Of a stretch of DNA of 64,000 nucleotides, positions 9,278-19,307 are shown piece after piece. The translations under genes were made by a program, and so were the position numbers. How positions within the stretch are numbered: the stretch's first letter is position 1; each line of letters begins with the position of its first letter. The DNA is from Dyadobacter chenhuakuii (GTDB lineage: Bacteria; Bacteroidota; Bacteroidia; Cytophagales; Spirosomataceae): the NCBI RefSeq assembly GCF_023821985.2, contig NZ_CP098805.1, forward strand, positions 744,001 through 808,000, given 5' to 3'. The notes below the pieces were generated by a model. The model searched no databases. It was not told the DNA's origin and saw only the letters and a list, made by a program, of their open reading frames with translations.

Positions 9278-10737
9278 AATATTTCTTCAAGTTTTTGGAC
9301 CGTTTCTCTTGGTTCTTTTGACTGAATCAATGCGGAAGACATGGCGACACCGTGTATTCCGGTGCTTAGCAATGTTGGAATGTCATCGGGCAGGATGCCG
9401 CCGATGGCAATGATTGGGATTTCCTTTTTCTCCTTCGCGAGCCTTTGCATCAGGTCGCGATAACCTTCCAGGCCCAGGGTTGGGCTGAGATTTTGTTTGG
9501 TTTTGGTAAATCGGAATGGGCCTAACCCAATGTAATTCGCTCCTTCTTCAATCCGTAAAAGAATATCTTCAAATGTGTTGGCTGTGCCGCCGATGATCAT
9601 GTTTTGGCCAACAATTTCCCGTGCTTCTGGAATGGGCATGTCATTCAGGCCCAGATGTAAGCCATATGCGTTAACTACTTTTGCAATGTCTGGAAAGTCG
9701 TTGATAATCAGCTTTGCACCATAGTTTTCACAAAGTGGTTTTGCCGACTTGGCTATTTGAAGAACTTCACTTTCGTCTTGGTCCTTAACCCGCAATTGGA
9801 TCCATTTGCACCCAGCTTCTAATGCTAGATTAATGCTATCTAAATGGCTTATTTCTAATGTTTGATTAGAAATGAAATGAAGCTTTGTGATCTTTTTAAA
9901 ATCTGAAATCAAATTCAAATCTGAATCTAATCTATTTTGCCGGGGGCTTAAGCCCCCGGCAATTTTTGAAGAAGAATCAGAAATTAAATTCAAATCAGAA
10001 TTTAAATCAATATTCAAATCTGAATCTGATCTATTTTGCCGGGGGCTTAAGCCCCCGGCAATTTTTGAAGAAGAATCTGAAATCAAATTCAAATCAGATT
10101 TTAAATCAATATTCAAATCTGAATCTGATCTATTTTGCCGGGGGCTTAAGCCCCCGGCAATTTTTGAAGAAGATTTAAAAAAAGAATCTGAATGCCAGAT
10201 TGCTCCTAACATGGCGGCGCCATCGAAGTTCATCTGCTTGATCTTATTTAAGTTGGAATGATCAATTCCTCCAATAGCGATCACTTTGATTGTTTTTTGT
10301 TCCTCTTTCAAATAAAAATCATCATTAATAACGCGCTGATAGCCTTCTTTTGAAATGCTGTCAAAAACCGGCCCGAATAATGTGTAATCAAAACCCTTGG
10401 AAAGCTGGGTAAGCGCAGCAATCTCATGGATCGAAGTGCTTAGCTTGAAGCCAGCATTGCTTAATTTTTCCAACATAAAATCCGGCGTCTCTTGCCTTAG
10501 CTTTTCGGGAAAATGCAGTCTTTTGATGCCAAATTCTGCCGCAAGTTCGTGATGTGAATGCAAGGCAATGTTGGCATGAAAAGCAGGGTCAATTTCTCCG
10601 ATTAGTTGACTCAGGTCAGCGACATTGCAATGTGGTTTCCTGATGTGCACGCGCATTAATCCAGCACGAAACAACGCGTTGATACGCTCGGCTTCATTCG
10701 GAATGAAATCTGGATGAGATATCGCGATCAGTTCCAT
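9271..10737 (-). CDS. thiE: Fused TenI-like thiazole tautomerase and thiamin phosphate synthase
   Basis: One 488-residue reading frame with two ThiE/TenI-fold barrels. The first, about residues 1-190, resembles TenI ('[16 protein letters not shown]', 'VIAIGGI'), which in Bacillus aromatises the ThiG product. The second, about 285-488, is ThiE-like ('[13 protein letters not shown]', 'GGTANT', '[11 protein letters not shown]', 'IIAIGGI'), joining the pyrimidine and thiazole to give thiamin phosphate. The roughly 95-residue linker is three 33-residue repeats with the core '[12 protein letters not shown]', encoded by palindromic DNA. I chose the ATG one base after the thiC stop; the open frame extends upstream into thiC. 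Whether the polypeptide stays fused is unknown. Confidence 0.85.
   Translation of the reverse strand: MELIAISHPDFIPNEAERINALFRAGLMRVHIRKPHCNVADLSQLIGEIDPAFHANIALHSHHELAAEFGIKRLHFPEKLRQETPDFMLEKLSNAGFKLSTSIHEIAALTQLSKGFDYTLFGPVFDSISKEGYQRVINDDFYLKEEQKTIKVIAIGGIDHSNLNKIKQMNFDGAAMLGAIWHSDSFFKSSSKIAGGLSPRQNRSDSDLNIDLKSDLNLISDSSSKIAGGLSPRQNRSDSDLNIDLNSDLNLISDSSSKIAGGLSPRQNRLDSDLNLISDFKKITKLHFISNQTLEISHLDSINLALEAGCKWIQLRVKDQDESEVLQIAKSAKPLCENYGAKLIINDFPDIAKVVNAYGLHLGLNDMPIPEAREIVGQNMIIGGTANTFEDILLRIEEGANYIGLGPFRFTKTKQNLSPTLGLEGYRDLMQRLAKEKKEIPIIAIGGILPDDIPTLLSTGIHGVAMSSALIQSKEPRETVQKLEEILC
9904..10190. repeat. Three in-frame 99-bp tandem repeats with 26-bp palindromes
   Basis: The linker of the tenI/thiE fusion consists of near-identical units 99 bp (33 codons) apart. 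Each has a perfect 26-bp palindrome at 9937-9962, 10036-10061 and 10135-10160, with half-site ttgccgggggctt. The GC-rich palindrome stands in otherwise AT-rich repeat DNA and differs sharply in base composition from the flanking thi genes. Because it is palindromic it reads the same on both strands; two of three frames are open ('AGGLSPRQ' and 'RGLKPPA') and the third stops at the central TAA. Confidence 0.95.
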
Positions 10738-10738
10738 A

Positions 10739-12866
<2,128 letters not shown>

Positions 12867-12952
12867 TCTGAATAATGTTTTTGAGAAAAACTTCAGGAAT
12901 GGACCTTTTGGAAGAAAGATACATTGAGATACAATAGCAGTATCTCTTACTT

Positions 12953-13023
12953 TTCCCTTCGGCAGTACTAACTGCATCAGGTTCAAAGGGTATTATCTCA
13001 GTCCGCATTTCGGGACACCCCTA
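12953..13023 (-). promoter_or_regulatory. TPP riboswitch (THI element)
   Basis: In the sense of the thi operon the RNA reads ggggtgtcccg, then ctgagataatacccttt, then gaacctgatgcagttag and ccgaaggga, matching the conserved P1/P2/P4/P5 segments of the thiamin pyrophosphate aptamer. It ends about 85 nt before the thiS start. Downstream, 12926-12946 can form a 7-bp hairpin (gagatac / gtatctc) that may belong to the expression platform; no clear terminator U-run follows it, so control of translation initiation is equally possible. Confidence 0.95.
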
Positions 13024-13174
13024 AAGTTTGAACAAAGCTATCGCAAAAAATGTATTTTCAAAAATTAACCAAAGAAAACACGGCGAAACGAAGCAATAGA
13101 AGCACTTTTATTTTAAGAATTATCGGGTAACTTTAAGGTCATATTTACCAATTATATCGAACCTACGTTACTTG

Positions 13175-13678
13175 ATGGATCTTATTATCAGAAGCGCTGC
13201 TCCAAAGGATTTGCCATCCCTGTTAGAAATTATTAATCACGCCATTCTTAACACCACCGCGATTTACGATTACGAGCCCCGGACGCTGGACGAGCAACGG
13301 GAATGGTTTGAGAAAATGTTCAATGACGGCATGCCCGTGATTGTCGCGGAAAGGGAAGGAAAAGTGATTGGTTACGGCTCTTACAATATTTTCCGGCCGA
13401 AAATAGGCTACAAATTCAGCGTAGAGCATTCGATTTACCTTGATGAAAAATCAAGAGGCCTAGGTGTAGGAGGGAAGCTGTTAGGCAGTTTGATCCAGCG
13501 CGCCCGAGAATCCGGCCTGCACAGCATGATCGCCGGCATAGACGCCGCCAACCGCGGCAGCATTGAATTTCATAAGAAATATGGGTTTGTGGAGAAGGGG
13601 TATTTGAAGGAGGTTGGATATAAGTTCGACCAGTGGCTGGATTTGGTGTTTATGCAGTTGTTGTTGGAAGAGGATTAA
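13175..13678 (+). CDS. GNAT N-acetyltransferase, phosphinothricin acetyltransferase-like
   Basis: Cytoplasmic acetyl-CoA-dependent acetyltransferase of the Pat/YncA branch of GNAT. In 167 residues it shows an N-terminal 'IIRSAAPKDLPSLLEIINHAI', the acetyl-CoA loop 'EKSRGLGVGGKLL' (R/Q-x-x-G-x-G/A) near residue 95, and 'FHKKYGFVEKGYLKEVGYKFDQWLDLVFMQ'-type C-terminal sequence typical of this branch. I prefer the ATG at 13175 over the TTG just before it. It is divergent from the thiamin operon. The substrate could be an amino acid analogue such as methionine sulfoximine, but this is family knowledge only. Confidence 0.88.
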   Translation: MDLIIRSAAPKDLPSLLEIINHAILNTTAIYDYEPRTLDEQREWFEKMFNDGMPVIVAEREGKVIGYGSYNIFRPKIGYKFSVEHSIYLDEKSRGLGVGGKLLGSLIQRARESGLHSMIAGIDAANRGSIEFHKKYGFVEKGYLKEVGYKFDQWLDLVFMQLLLEED

Positions 13679-13683
13679 GGAAT

Positions 13684-14122
13684 AAATCGCGGAGCGATGT
13701 AACATTGGCCGCCCCCGCGCGGTAGGAAAAAAGGATAGATAAAATAGACGCAAATCCCGGAGGGATGTAATATTGGCGGCCGCCGCGCGGTAGGAAAAAA
13801 GGATAGATAAAATAGATGCAAATCCCGGAGGGATGTAATATCGGTAGCAAAAAATGTAGATAGAAAAAAGAAAATCCCGGAGGGATGTAACAGCGTGCAC
13901 GTTGTTACATCCCTCCGGGATTTTCTTTTTGGATACTTTCTTGGATGGCTACCGATATGTTATCCCTCCGGGATTTCTATTTTTAGATCCGTTCGTGGTT
14001 TGCTACCGCCCGGCGGCCGCCGATATTTTATCCCTCTGGGATTCCTTTGTTCGGCATACGTCTTTGCTAACGCTTTTGCGGATATCACGTTCGCTACCAA
14101 TATGTCATCCCTCCGGGATTCC
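13684..14122. repeat. Array of eight short palindromic repeats in two orientations
   Basis: The gap between the acetyltransferase and the BASS gene holds eight copies of a core close to aaatcccggagggatgtaa. Four read forward (13684-13702, 13752-13770, 13820-13838, 13872-13890) and four reverse (13905-13923, 13960-13976, 14028-14043, 14106-14122). The first three forward copies are 68 bp apart and share a GC-rich spacer ending in taggaaaaaaggatagata. The core itself is a hairpin (atccc-gga-gggat). Short open frames across it are translations of the repeat and not genes. The last copy ends 4 bp from the BASS stop codon. Confidence 0.95.
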
Positions 14123-14125
14123 CGT

Positions 14126-15232
14126 TCAATGCGCCCTTCCGGTCTCCACGTACGTCTCTTCATCTCCCGTCGGTTTGCCTTGCCACCAGGATGCTAAAAT
14201 TGATCCGGTAATGTTCATTAACGGCCCGAAAATCGCGGGTGCCAGCCCTACGGTGGCCATTTTTCCCATTTCTTTCGCGATACCAGATGCCAGACCGCCG
14301 TTTTGCATTCCTACTTCAATGGCGATGGTTCGGCAGTCGCGTTCGCTCATTTTGAAGAGGCGGCCGGACCAGTAACCTAATGTGTATCCCGATAAATTGT
14401 GGATTAGTACGAGCAAGAGCAATGTCGGTCCGATGGTGAGGAGGCTGTCTCTTCCGGCTGCGGTGATAATCACGATGATGAATGCGATGCCGGCCATGGA
14501 AACGATGGGCATAGCGTCGTCGAGCCACTTGGCTTTGCCGCTGAAAAACTTGTTAAAAAGCAATCCGGCGCCGATTGGGATGATGACCATTTTAATGATG
14601 TCCCACATCATGTGCAGGGTGTCGATTTGTACAAATGCACCTGCCAATGCGCTCATTAGCAATGGCGTCACGATAGGAGCGAGCATGGTGGAGATCGCCG
14701 TGATCGTGATCGATAATGCCAGGTTTGCTTTGGCCAGATAGGAAATTACATTAGATGCCATTCCGTTTGGTGAACAGCCGATGAGGATAATTCCGGCTGC
14801 GATCTCGGGTGGGAAGCCGCTTAGGTTAGCCAATGTGAATCCAATGGTTGGCATGATGATAAAATGGCTTACTACGCCTATTAGCACGCCTTTTGGCATT
14901 TTTACAACCCCTACAAAATCCCCGAAGCTCATTGACGTCCCCATTCCGAACATGATAATCTGGATCAAAGGCGTAATTAAGGCGGCCAGCTTGAAGCCGT
15001 TTACGGTTTGGAAATGTTGCGGATAGTAAAGTGCGGTGGTTACGGCGGCGAAAATGACGGTTGTATAGGTAAAACCTTTCAGTTTCTCAAAACCCCTGAA
15101 ACTCACGGCTAGCGCCAGGAAAAAAGCAATAAAGAAGGGACCAGCTTGCGGCAGGTTTCCGGAGAGCGCCAGAAAAAGCGCAACGAGCAGACACAGACCT
15201 GCGACACCAGCGAGTAGCTTGTAAACATTCAT
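14126..15232 (-). CDS. Bile acid:sodium symporter (BASS) family transporter
   Basis: Inner-membrane sodium-coupled carrier of organic anions; characterised members move bile acids, pyruvate, pantothenate-pathway acids and similar carboxylates. The 368-residue protein has about ten hydrophobic segments and both sodium-site signatures: 'GCSPNGMASNVISYLAKANL' (about 150-170) and 'EVGMQNGGLASGIAKEMG' (about 318-335). It is the last gene of the 20-kb nutrient locus, after the RraA-like gene on the same strand. My inference is that it brings the final carboxylate of the periplasmic pathway into the cytoplasm. Confidence 0.88.
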   Translation of the reverse strand: MNVYKLLAGVAGLCLLVALFLALSGNLPQAGPFFIAFFLALAVSFRGFEKLKGFTYTTVIFAAVTTALYYPQHFQTVNGFKLAALITPLIQIIMFGMGTSMSFGDFVGVVKMPKGVLIGVVSHFIIMPTIGFTLANLSGFPPEIAAGIILIGCSPNGMASNVISYLAKANLALSITITAISTMLAPIVTPLLMSALAGAFVQIDTLHMMWDIIKMVIIPIGAGLLFNKFFSGKAKWLDDAMPIVSMAGIAFIIVIITAAGRDSLLTIGPTLLLLVLIHNLSGYTLGYWSGRLFKMSERDCRTIAIEVGMQNGGLASGIAKEMGKMATVGLAPAIFGPLMNITGSILASWWQGKPTGDEETYVETGRAH

Positions 15233-15297
15233 ATAATTGTCGTTATAATGCTATTGAAAAAAGAACGCAAAAGTGCCCTGGCATTTCACTAGGAAGG

Positions 15298-16230
15298 TTA
15301 CCAGGTTCTTTTCTTCATGTATTCGTCCAGTTCGGCGCGTTTCATCGGGATTTCCTTTGGATTGCTGTCCAGCCATTTCAGGAATGCTTCTTTGAGCTGA
15401 TCGGTCCATTGGTTGTCGATCTGGCCGGGGGTGAATTTGCCTTCGCGTAGCATTTGGAGGGCGAATTTGTCCCTTAATGTGAGGAATTCGGCGGTTAGGA
15501 TCACTTTTTCGGCCATGTGCGCCGGAATGAAGATCACACCTTCTTTTTTAGCAAGCACAATGTCTCCTGGCAATACAATGGCGCGGCCAATGCGGATTGG
15601 CGTGTTAATGCCGGTCAGGAAAACGTCTTTTAAGAACGATGGGTCAAAATCTCTTACAAATGCATTGAAACCCTCGATCTTGGAAAGTCCTTCCAGGTCG
15701 CGGACGGATGCGTCGAAAACAACGCCATTGCCTGATTTTGTAAAAATGGATGTTCCTAAATTGTCGCCGATCAATGTTCCGCTGGCGATCTTGCCGAAGC
15801 CGTCTGCTACGTATACGTCGCCTTTGGAAAGCTTATCGATGGGCCAGGAATTGGTGTTTCCTAACATGCCGTTTTTGTTGCCGCGGTCTTTTACGAGCTT
15901 TTCAACGTCGGGGCGGGAGGGCATGAACTGGGCGGTTAGTGCCCGGCCCGTGATGACGATGTCGTCTTTCAATATTTTCCAGTTTCCGTCGAACTGGCAG
16001 TTGTAACCTTCATTTTGCAACACCACCCACGCTTCTTCAATGGAGATATTTTTGGCGCGGTTAATGAGCTCGTCGGAGACTTTAGGGCGGCCGTCAGGGA
16101 AGCGTTCGCCTTTCCATTCGGAAGTGAGGAACATCAGTTCTTCCTTAGGCATCATTTGCGCCTGTGTCGTTTGCAGACCATTAAAATTGAGGGCTAAAAG
16201 GGCTATTACACCTAAAAATTGTACTCTCAT
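15298..16230 (-). CDS. Exported RraA-like (HMG aldolase/oxaloacetate decarboxylase fold) protein
   Basis: Member of the RraA/4-hydroxy-4-methyl-2-oxoglutarate aldolase superfamily, in which metal-dependent members cleave or decarboxylate 2-oxo acids. The signature is 'GDNLGTSIFTKSGNGVVFDA' followed by 'SVRDLEG' (about residues 155-185), with the conserved Asp and Arg-Asp. Unlike classical RraA (about 160-220 residues, cytoplasmic), it has a Sec signal, 'MRVQFLGVIALLALNF' ending 'TTQAQ', and an extra N-terminal region of about 80 residues. I chose the ATG that gives this signal; an earlier in-frame start gives a non-signal extension. It lies between amidohydrolase 1 and the BASS gene. Confidence 0.82.
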   Translation of the reverse strand: MRVQFLGVIALLALNFNGLQTTQAQMMPKEELMFLTSEWKGERFPDGRPKVSDELINRAKNISIEEAWVVLQNEGYNCQFDGNWKILKDDIVITGRALTAQFMPSRPDVEKLVKDRGNKNGMLGNTNSWPIDKLSKGDVYVADGFGKIASGTLIGDNLGTSIFTKSGNGVVFDASVRDLEGLSKIEGFNAFVRDFDPSFLKDVFLTGINTPIRIGRAIVLPGDIVLAKKEGVIFIPAHMAEKVILTAEFLTLRDKFALQMLREGKFTPGQIDNQWTDQLKEAFLKWLDSNPKEIPMKRAELDEYMKKRTW

Positions 16231-16294
16231 GTTTGAAAAATAAAATTGCGGCAAGATAAATGTCAAAGATGCATCGAATGGCTTATCATTCAAA

Positions 16295-17566
16295 CTATCT
16301 TTTGGTAATCACGAGCGGTTCGGTGAGGCCATTGAGGTCATAAACGACCTTTCCGGCGCGGATTGTCACCTCAGCTTCGAGCTTTTGTTTTCCCTGGATC
16401 TTGGTTCCTGTGTAATCCCAGAAACCGAATGTTCCTGTGTCGTTCAATTGGAATTTACCATCCAGAACCCTCAAAACAGTCACATCTGCACGCGAGCCAA
16501 CTGAAAGGTTTCCTAGCTCCTCGCGGTGAATGGCTTGTGCAGGCGCCCAGGTGCTGGCTTTGATCACAGCCGGAAGATCCATGCCCATAGCCAGGAATTT
16601 GGACATAACATTCAGCATATCTTTCATGGCATTGTTCATGCTGCCGGTGTGAATGTCGGTGCTGATGGTGTTGGGATAAAAACCACTTTTAACGGCTGGA
16701 ATGGCTTGTGAAAAGGCGAAGCTTATGCCGCCGTAACCCACGTCAAAAAGAATCCCTTTCTTACGCGCGTCGTAAACGAATGGCTTAATTTTGCCCGTAG
16801 CAATGTCCAGAATCGGCTCCCGGCTGCTGAGCTGGCCGAAGCAATGTGTGAAAATATCGCCTGGGCGCAGGTATTTTGTAAACAATTCTTGGAGCGGTAA
16901 AACGGGCTTGCTTCCGCCGAAATCAACCATCACAGGCACATTAGCAAGCTTTCCGGCTTCCACGGCGCGTTCGGTGGGCGTCCAGTTGTAACCGTTGTAA
17001 TGTGCGAGTTTTATGCCGACAATGTAATCCGGATTTTCCTTCACCACTTTTGCCGTCGCAGCTGCGTCCATATCGTCCACATTCTGCTCGTAAGTGCCGC
17101 CACGCATGCCTTCTCCTACAATGTTCAGGAATGCGAGCACGCGGGTTTTTGAAATGTCAATGGTTTGTTTCTTAAAATCAGGAAAAGACTTCCAGCCCGC
17201 GCAGCCCGCGTCCACAACGGTGGTAACGCCCGTGCGGAATGTGAAGCCGTCCGGTGGCAATGCATTCGGACCATTGCTGTAAGTCTGGTCCATCTTGGTG
17301 CCGTAAAAGTTGTGGGAATGCATGTCGATGAGGCCGGGCGTTACGAAAAGCCCTTTTGCATTCACGACCTGCTTGCCTTCTTTGGCATCGATGTTCTTGG
17401 CAACGAGCATGACGGTGTCGCCTTTGAGGGCCACGTCCATAACGCCGTTCACATTGTTTTTGGGGTCGATAACGTGGCCGCCTTTGATCACCACAGAATA
17501 TTGCTGGGCGTTGGCGGCGCATGCAAATAGCAGCGCAAAACAAGTTAAGCGTAATTTCTTGTTCAT
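16295..17566 (-). CDS. Exported amidohydrolase/deacetylase, EF_0837-like (copy 1)
   Basis: Metal-dependent TIM-barrel hydrolase of the dihydroorotase/D-aminoacylase group (EF_0837/AHA_3915 family), acting on amide or imide bonds. A Sec signal, 'MNKKLRLTCFALLFACAANA', precedes the small beta domain. Metal-site segments are 'LIDMHSHNFYG' (HxH), 'GIKLAHYNG' (candidate carboxylated Lys), 'FTHCFGQ' and 'STDIHTGSM'. It is a paralogue of the second copy in this locus, with the same layout. Its leader has the locus motif CCTAATCC shortly before the ATG. It lies downstream of SusCD and upstream of the RraA-like gene. Substrate not known. Confidence 0.87.
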   Translation of the reverse strand: MNKKLRLTCFALLFACAANAQQYSVVIKGGHVIDPKNNVNGVMDVALKGDTVMLVAKNIDAKEGKQVVNAKGLFVTPGLIDMHSHNFYGTKMDQTYSNGPNALPPDGFTFRTGVTTVVDAGCAGWKSFPDFKKQTIDISKTRVLAFLNIVGEGMRGGTYEQNVDDMDAAATAKVVKENPDYIVGIKLAHYNGYNWTPTERAVEAGKLANVPVMVDFGGSKPVLPLQELFTKYLRPGDIFTHCFGQLSSREPILDIATGKIKPFVYDARKKGILFDVGYGGISFAFSQAIPAVKSGFYPNTISTDIHTGSMNNAMKDMLNVMSKFLAMGMDLPAVIKASTWAPAQAIHREELGNLSVGSRADVTVLRVLDGKFQLNDTGTFGFWDYTGTKIQGKQKLEAEVTIRAGKVVYDLNGLTEPLVITKR

Positions 17567-17723
17567 GTTTTCAGGATTAGGAATATGGGCATTAGATAGT
17601 TAAAGGAATTCTCGGCTCGTTTTTAATGCTACAAGTGTGTTTAATGTTAGAGCGCTGGTTATGAATAAATCAGACTTCCGGGTTTGTGGCCTGGAAGTCT
17701 GATCGTGCATTGTTTTTTAAAAA

Positions 17724-19283
17724 TTATTTATCCCACCAAACCATGCTCGACAGCGTATTCGTGCCGCCTTGTCTGGTTCTTGCTTCGTAGAAATTGGCCT
17801 GGTTATACTGCTCTTCCGAATCAGGAATTACAAAACGGGTTGGGATTTTTCCGCCGGTGAGGTTACCAGGATAGTTGGTAGGCGTCAGCTTAGGGTATCC
17901 GGTGCGTCTCCAATTGGACCAGATTTCATATTCATCTTCCAAAAATAGCGCGACCCACTTCTGCGTGCCGATCTGCTCCATTTTTTCAGCCAATGTTCCG
18001 GTTGCTTTAAAGGGATTTGCTTTCAGGTAAGCAGCGATTTTGGCATCGGAAATGACACCGCCTGCACCAAATGCAGCCCATTGCTTCATGCCTGATGTTA
18101 CCGCACTTTCATATTCCGCAGCTGGCGTTGTAGCCGAATACCAGCCTCTCAAACCAGCCTCAGCAAGCAGCAAATGCACTTCCGCAGGGGTGAAGACCAA
18201 TAAAGGCGCATTGTATTTCAAAATCGTATTCGGATTTGGCTCGGAGTAAGAATCAAAATCTGCGGGCAATGAGTTGAAAGCAGCATTAGGCATTCCTTTT
18301 TGCAAAGCAGTAGCTGTGTCGGCAACGTAAGGAGCTGTTGCAGAAGCTTTTGTCCAAACCACAGAGATTACATTCAAACGCGGATCTTTGGTTGTTTTCA
18401 AATGGTCAACCAATGTTTTGGCCAACTTTCCACCTTCCACATTGTCACCGCCTGGAGAAACATAATCTGTCGCCATGAGGCCCGCAGCGATGAAATTTCT
18501 GCTGGCTGTAATGGAGCCGTCCACGTAAGCGATCGTCGCCATATCCGTATCAGATGTGATCACACCGCCTGCAATGGCCTTTTTTACCCAGGTTTCAGCG
18601 CTGGCCGGATCCACTTCTGTCAGGCGCATTCCGAGGCGGAGCATCAGCGAGTAACCGAATTTTTTCCATTTTGCAATTTCCCCGCCGTAAACCAGGTCCG
18701 CATTTCCAAAAGTAGGTTGCGCCGCATCAAATGCATTGATCGACTCGTCCAGCTCTTTCAGCATATCCGCGTAAATGGCTTGCTGCGTATCGTATTTCGG
18801 TGTGAAATTCTGGCTGGAAAGTGCTTTTCCTGCGTCAAAATAAGGAATGTCTCCGTATAAATCCGTCAAGCGATGGAACAGATAAGCTTTCCAGATCCGC
18901 GAAACGGACAGCTTGTTTACGTCGGCAGGATTTGTTGAAACAGCTTCAATAACCTGCGCAATGTCAATCACCGCACCCTGAGAAACCGGATCGCCGCCAT
19001 ACAGCTGCCAGCTGCCCTGGCTGTAACCGAAATTGAAATATTTGTCACCCGCGCCAGGCACTTCCTTATAAGTTGCGAAATGCTGCATCGAACCGCCGAT
19101 CGTCAGGTAAGCCGCGCCGGTAAAGTTGTTGCTCACCGTCACAAGTTGCGCCCTTGTGAAAAGGAAGCCGGGCACAACTTCCGTCGAAGCATTGGGGTTA
19201 ATGTTCATTTCTTCAAATCCATTGTCGCAGGAGGCAATGAACAGGGCCGGAGCCAGATATAGGACTTTTATCAAATTTTTCAT
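17724..19283 (-). CDS. SusD/RagB-like outer-membrane lipoprotein (locus 1)
   Basis: Surface nutrient-binding lipoprotein that caps the SusC channel. The start gives 'MKNLIKVLYLAPALFIASC', a lipoprotein signal with Cys at 19; a GTG two codons earlier is also open. The mature part has the SusD-like_2 features, an N-terminal 'MNINPNAST' and tetratricopeptide-like helices, and ends with an aromatic-rich region. About 519 residues. It follows susC by 24 bp, as in almost all SusCD pairs. The ligand cannot be read from sequence, but neighbouring enzymes point to an amide-containing small molecule, not a polysaccharide. Confidence 0.93.
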   Translation of the reverse strand: MKNLIKVLYLAPALFIASCDNGFEEMNINPNASTEVVPGFLFTRAQLVTVSNNFTGAAYLTIGGSMQHFATYKEVPGAGDKYFNFGYSQGSWQLYGGDPVSQGAVIDIAQVIEAVSTNPADVNKLSVSRIWKAYLFHRLTDLYGDIPYFDAGKALSSQNFTPKYDTQQAIYADMLKELDESINAFDAAQPTFGNADLVYGGEIAKWKKFGYSLMLRLGMRLTEVDPASAETWVKKAIAGGVITSDTDMATIAYVDGSITASRNFIAAGLMATDYVSPGGDNVEGGKLAKTLVDHLKTTKDPRLNVISVVWTKASATAPYVADTATALQKGMPNAAFNSLPADFDSYSEPNPNTILKYNAPLLVFTPAEVHLLLAEAGLRGWYSATTPAAEYESAVTSGMKQWAAFGAGGVISDAKIAAYLKANPFKATGTLAEKMEQIGTQKWVALFLEDEYEIWSNWRRTGYPKLTPTNYPGNLTGGKIPTRFVIPDSEEQYNQANFYEARTRQGGTNTLSSMVWWDK

Positions 19284-19307
19284 ATTCACTAAAATGCTTT
19301 TTAATGA

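Noticed and set aside
9904..10190. CRISPR-like regular spacing
   Set aside because: The whole 99-bp unit repeats, including the would-be spacers; units are in frame and no cas gene is present.
9887..10261. Plus-strand open frame of 124 codons over the thiE repeats
   Set aside because: It translates the same palindromic repeats in the opposite direction ('[11 protein letters not shown]' units); there is no start context and it is fully inside the tenI/thiE frame.
12867..12986. N-terminal extension of ThiS starting 'MNLMQLVLPKG'
   Set aside because: The extension is a translation of the TPP aptamer; ThiS homology begins at the ATG at 12866.
13684..14122. Integron or attC array
   Set aside because: No cassette genes and no integrase; the short palindromic core lacks attC-type R and L boxes.
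13481..14375. Several 60- to 160-codon frames between the acetyltransferase and BASS genes
   Set aside because: They translate the short palindromic repeats ('HPSGI', 'TSLRD' motifs) or overlap the ends of real genes in other frames.
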